This document shows positions 62,331 through 64,000 of a stretch of 64,000 nt of DNA, in pieces. Within the stretch, counting starts at the first letter, position 1; each line of letters starts with the position of its first letter. A program made the position numbers and the translations under genes. Under the pieces are notes generated by a model that saw nothing but the letters and a program-made list of their open reading frames with translations, searched no databases and was not told the origin of the DNA. This DNA comes from Epiperipatus broadwayi. Its lineage: Eukaryota > Onychophora > Udeonychophora > Euonychophora > Peripatidae. The stretch is taken from positions 9,028,499 through 9,092,498 of the forward strand of contig JAQFVV010000012.1 of the NCBI GenBank assembly GCA_028023455.1, in the 5' to 3' direction.

Positions 62331-63240
62331 GTAAGTCATCCATGTGGCAGATAGCTACATGTCACAATCTACCTTCATTCTTCAAAGGTACACATTCATC
62401 TTTTCTCAGAATTCCAATTAACTTATCCAAAACACAATTAAACCATCATCTAAATCATCTCATCATAAACAAGTTCAATACAAAATAAGACTTCAGCCCA
62501 AAATTGATTTACCCTGTAGTCAAAGTTCATATTGTTAATGTTATTCTGGGTGGTATATTTGCTTACTATAGTCCATGGATGCATCTTTTAAGGATTACTG
62601 TTAAAAATATCATGACTATAATAAAATCATATATCTGGGGATCAACATCACATCTATCAATTACAAGGGCTAGTTTCTGTATTTGTAAACAGTCTTAATC
62701 TAATATGTCCTCAATCATTTGTATTCTATATCAGAGTTAAGATGTACATTGAAACCACAGTTAATCCAATCCTCAAAGCCTATAATATTGCTTGCTCAAT
62801 TTCCATATACAAGTGGTTTTTTTATACTGATCATGCTATTGAGCATGTAGATCTGTTGGATAATTATAACATCAAATCTTTAATTGCTGTTTCATTTAAA
62901 AATCTGAAAAAAATTATATATCCTGATAAATATCTATGGTCAAACTCTCCCAATTGCCAAAACATTAATCAGATTCCAAAATATGTATGGTTGCAATCAT
63001 GGGTAAAATGTTTGCATATTACCTAACACAATCCCTACAAAAACCTTCCTGATTAACATTTTAAATTAAATCGGGATCTCACATATATCTTAAGCAATAA
63101 TCATCCAGAAGAGATGACACCATTTTTGAAATATGTCCATACTTCATCTTTAAGACACTTCATATTCCATAAAGAAATGCTTGAGAAAAATATCAAAAAT
63201 TTTAATCCATATAATTATTCACACTATTAGAACCATGTGG
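62331..63240 (+). pseudogene. Continuation of the decayed LINE downstream of the insertion
   Basis: After the second copy of the 14-bp duplication, interrupted open stretches continue on the plus strand (for example 62742-63026, with SIYKWFFYTDHAIEHVD and YPDKYLWSNSPNCQ). They fit a LINE C-terminal region by position, but I see no diagnostic motif. Confidence 0.35.
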
Positions 63241-63836
63241 TTTGCTCGCTGCTCTGTAATTTTTGACAACAAAAAATACCATTCTAAAAAAAACATAATA
63301 ATAATAAAGAATGGTATAATATATATCTATATGCCCTAAAATATATGCCCAGAAATACTATGACAAAAATTTCATAAAACAATATTTTTCTTAATTTGCA
63401 TGTTGCTCTCACTGCTTAAAAACAACATACCCTCACTATTTGCAATTGTATCATCAATTAATTTTATTACCCGATTTATTTATTTTTCAAATAGACTAAA
63501 ATCTTCTATGAAGAAATATTTCTTTAAACCTAAATAGAAACATTTACAATGCTTGTAAATATGATTAATGTTAATTTGAAAAAAATAGTGCAGTGATAGT
63601 TTGAAAAAGAGATTTCTAATGTTATATTTATTTATATTAAAGTTCATTTTAAATGATGATTATAATAGTTGGAAATAGCTTTATAAAATATAATTAATAT
63701 ACTTATCTTTCTGGCATGTCAAAACCCAATGATTAAAAACAAACTATTCAAGATATCTTTAATATTTTCAAATTAAAAAAAAGTATATATTTTTGTCTAA
63801 AAGTTTGTGATCATGGCAATCTAGGAGTGATTAGAT
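63241..63836. other. AT-rich non-coding stretch
   Basis: Nothing recognised. Confidence 0.55.
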
Positions 63837-64000
63837 GTTGGAGCATTTCTATCATCTAATTGAATGTTAAATGTCTTAAAATATTCAAAAGTTATTCAAA
63901 CTTTCCAAATACATTCAACTGTCAGCAAGAGCACACAGATTAGTAAATAACATAATATCTTGAATGATCAGCAATCAGCTAGGAAAGGAATCTTAAATTG
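63837..64000 (+). mobile_element. Partial copy of the element at 5571-6088 (cut by window edge)
   Basis: CATCTAATTGAATGTTAAAT, ATTCAAACTTTCCAAATACA, CAACTGTCAGCAAGAGCACA and TGAATGA follow the same order as 5599-5705. The match is diverged but collinear. The element runs off the right edge. Confidence 0.55.

Overview
The window is animal nuclear DNA, roughly three-quarters A+T by eye. It is full of decayed transposable elements and has almost no host coding sequence. There are no bacterial-style operons. Protein-like stretches are retroelement or transposase remnants, or short exon-sized segments bounded by GT/AG splice signals. A PDZ exon resembling PDZRN3/PDZRN4, tRNA-derived SINEs, RTE-type LINEs, Penelope-like elements (PLEs), a hAT element and pogo/Tigger-like non-autonomous elements together point to a metazoan, most likely an invertebrate. 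I cannot name the species.

Layout. 1-1158 (minus) is an uninterrupted, 5'-truncated RTE-type LINE ORF running off the left edge. 1241-2307 is a target-site-duplicated element built from tandem and inverted ~464-bp units that carry hammerhead ribozymes. 3186-3269 may be a terminal exon. 3940-5000 is an antisense LINE remnant. 5571-6088 has long inverted ends and a tRNA-like core. 7356-11058 is a hAT element with a decayed transposase and a nested pogo-like element. 13-30 kb holds a family of very short tRNA-derived SINEs, a Penelope remnant (14.5-15.5 kb), a polyadenylated retro-insertion (17.7-18.9 kb) and an inverted cluster of a second Penelope lineage (25.7-28.8 kb). 30.3-31.4 kb is a second RTE copy. 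36058-36156 (minus) is the best host exon, the start of a PDZ domain. 37836-38803 is the second pogo-like copy. 42.4-44.0 kb is a DNA transposon interrupted by a foldback insertion. 50.5-50.9 kb is an extreme GC-rich, poly-C patch that looks like an assembly artefact. 52728-52776 (minus) is a candidate first coding exon under a GC-richer promoter. 58.1-58.5 kb is a third hammerhead copy. 59-63.2 kb is a decayed LINE interrupted by a TSD-flanked GIY-YIG endonuclease element.

How it fits together. Most of the window is probably intron and intergenic DNA around one or two minus-strand genes whose visible exons lie at about 52.7 kb and 36.1 kb. Their reading phases do not join directly, so either more exons lie between them or they are separate genes. 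The most interesting system is a set of insertions sharing one architecture (inverted arms plus a 13-14 bp target duplication). One carries hammerhead ribozymes and another carries a Penelope GIY-YIG endonuclease, which fits Penelope-driven mobilisation of ribozyme-bearing, retrozyme-like units.
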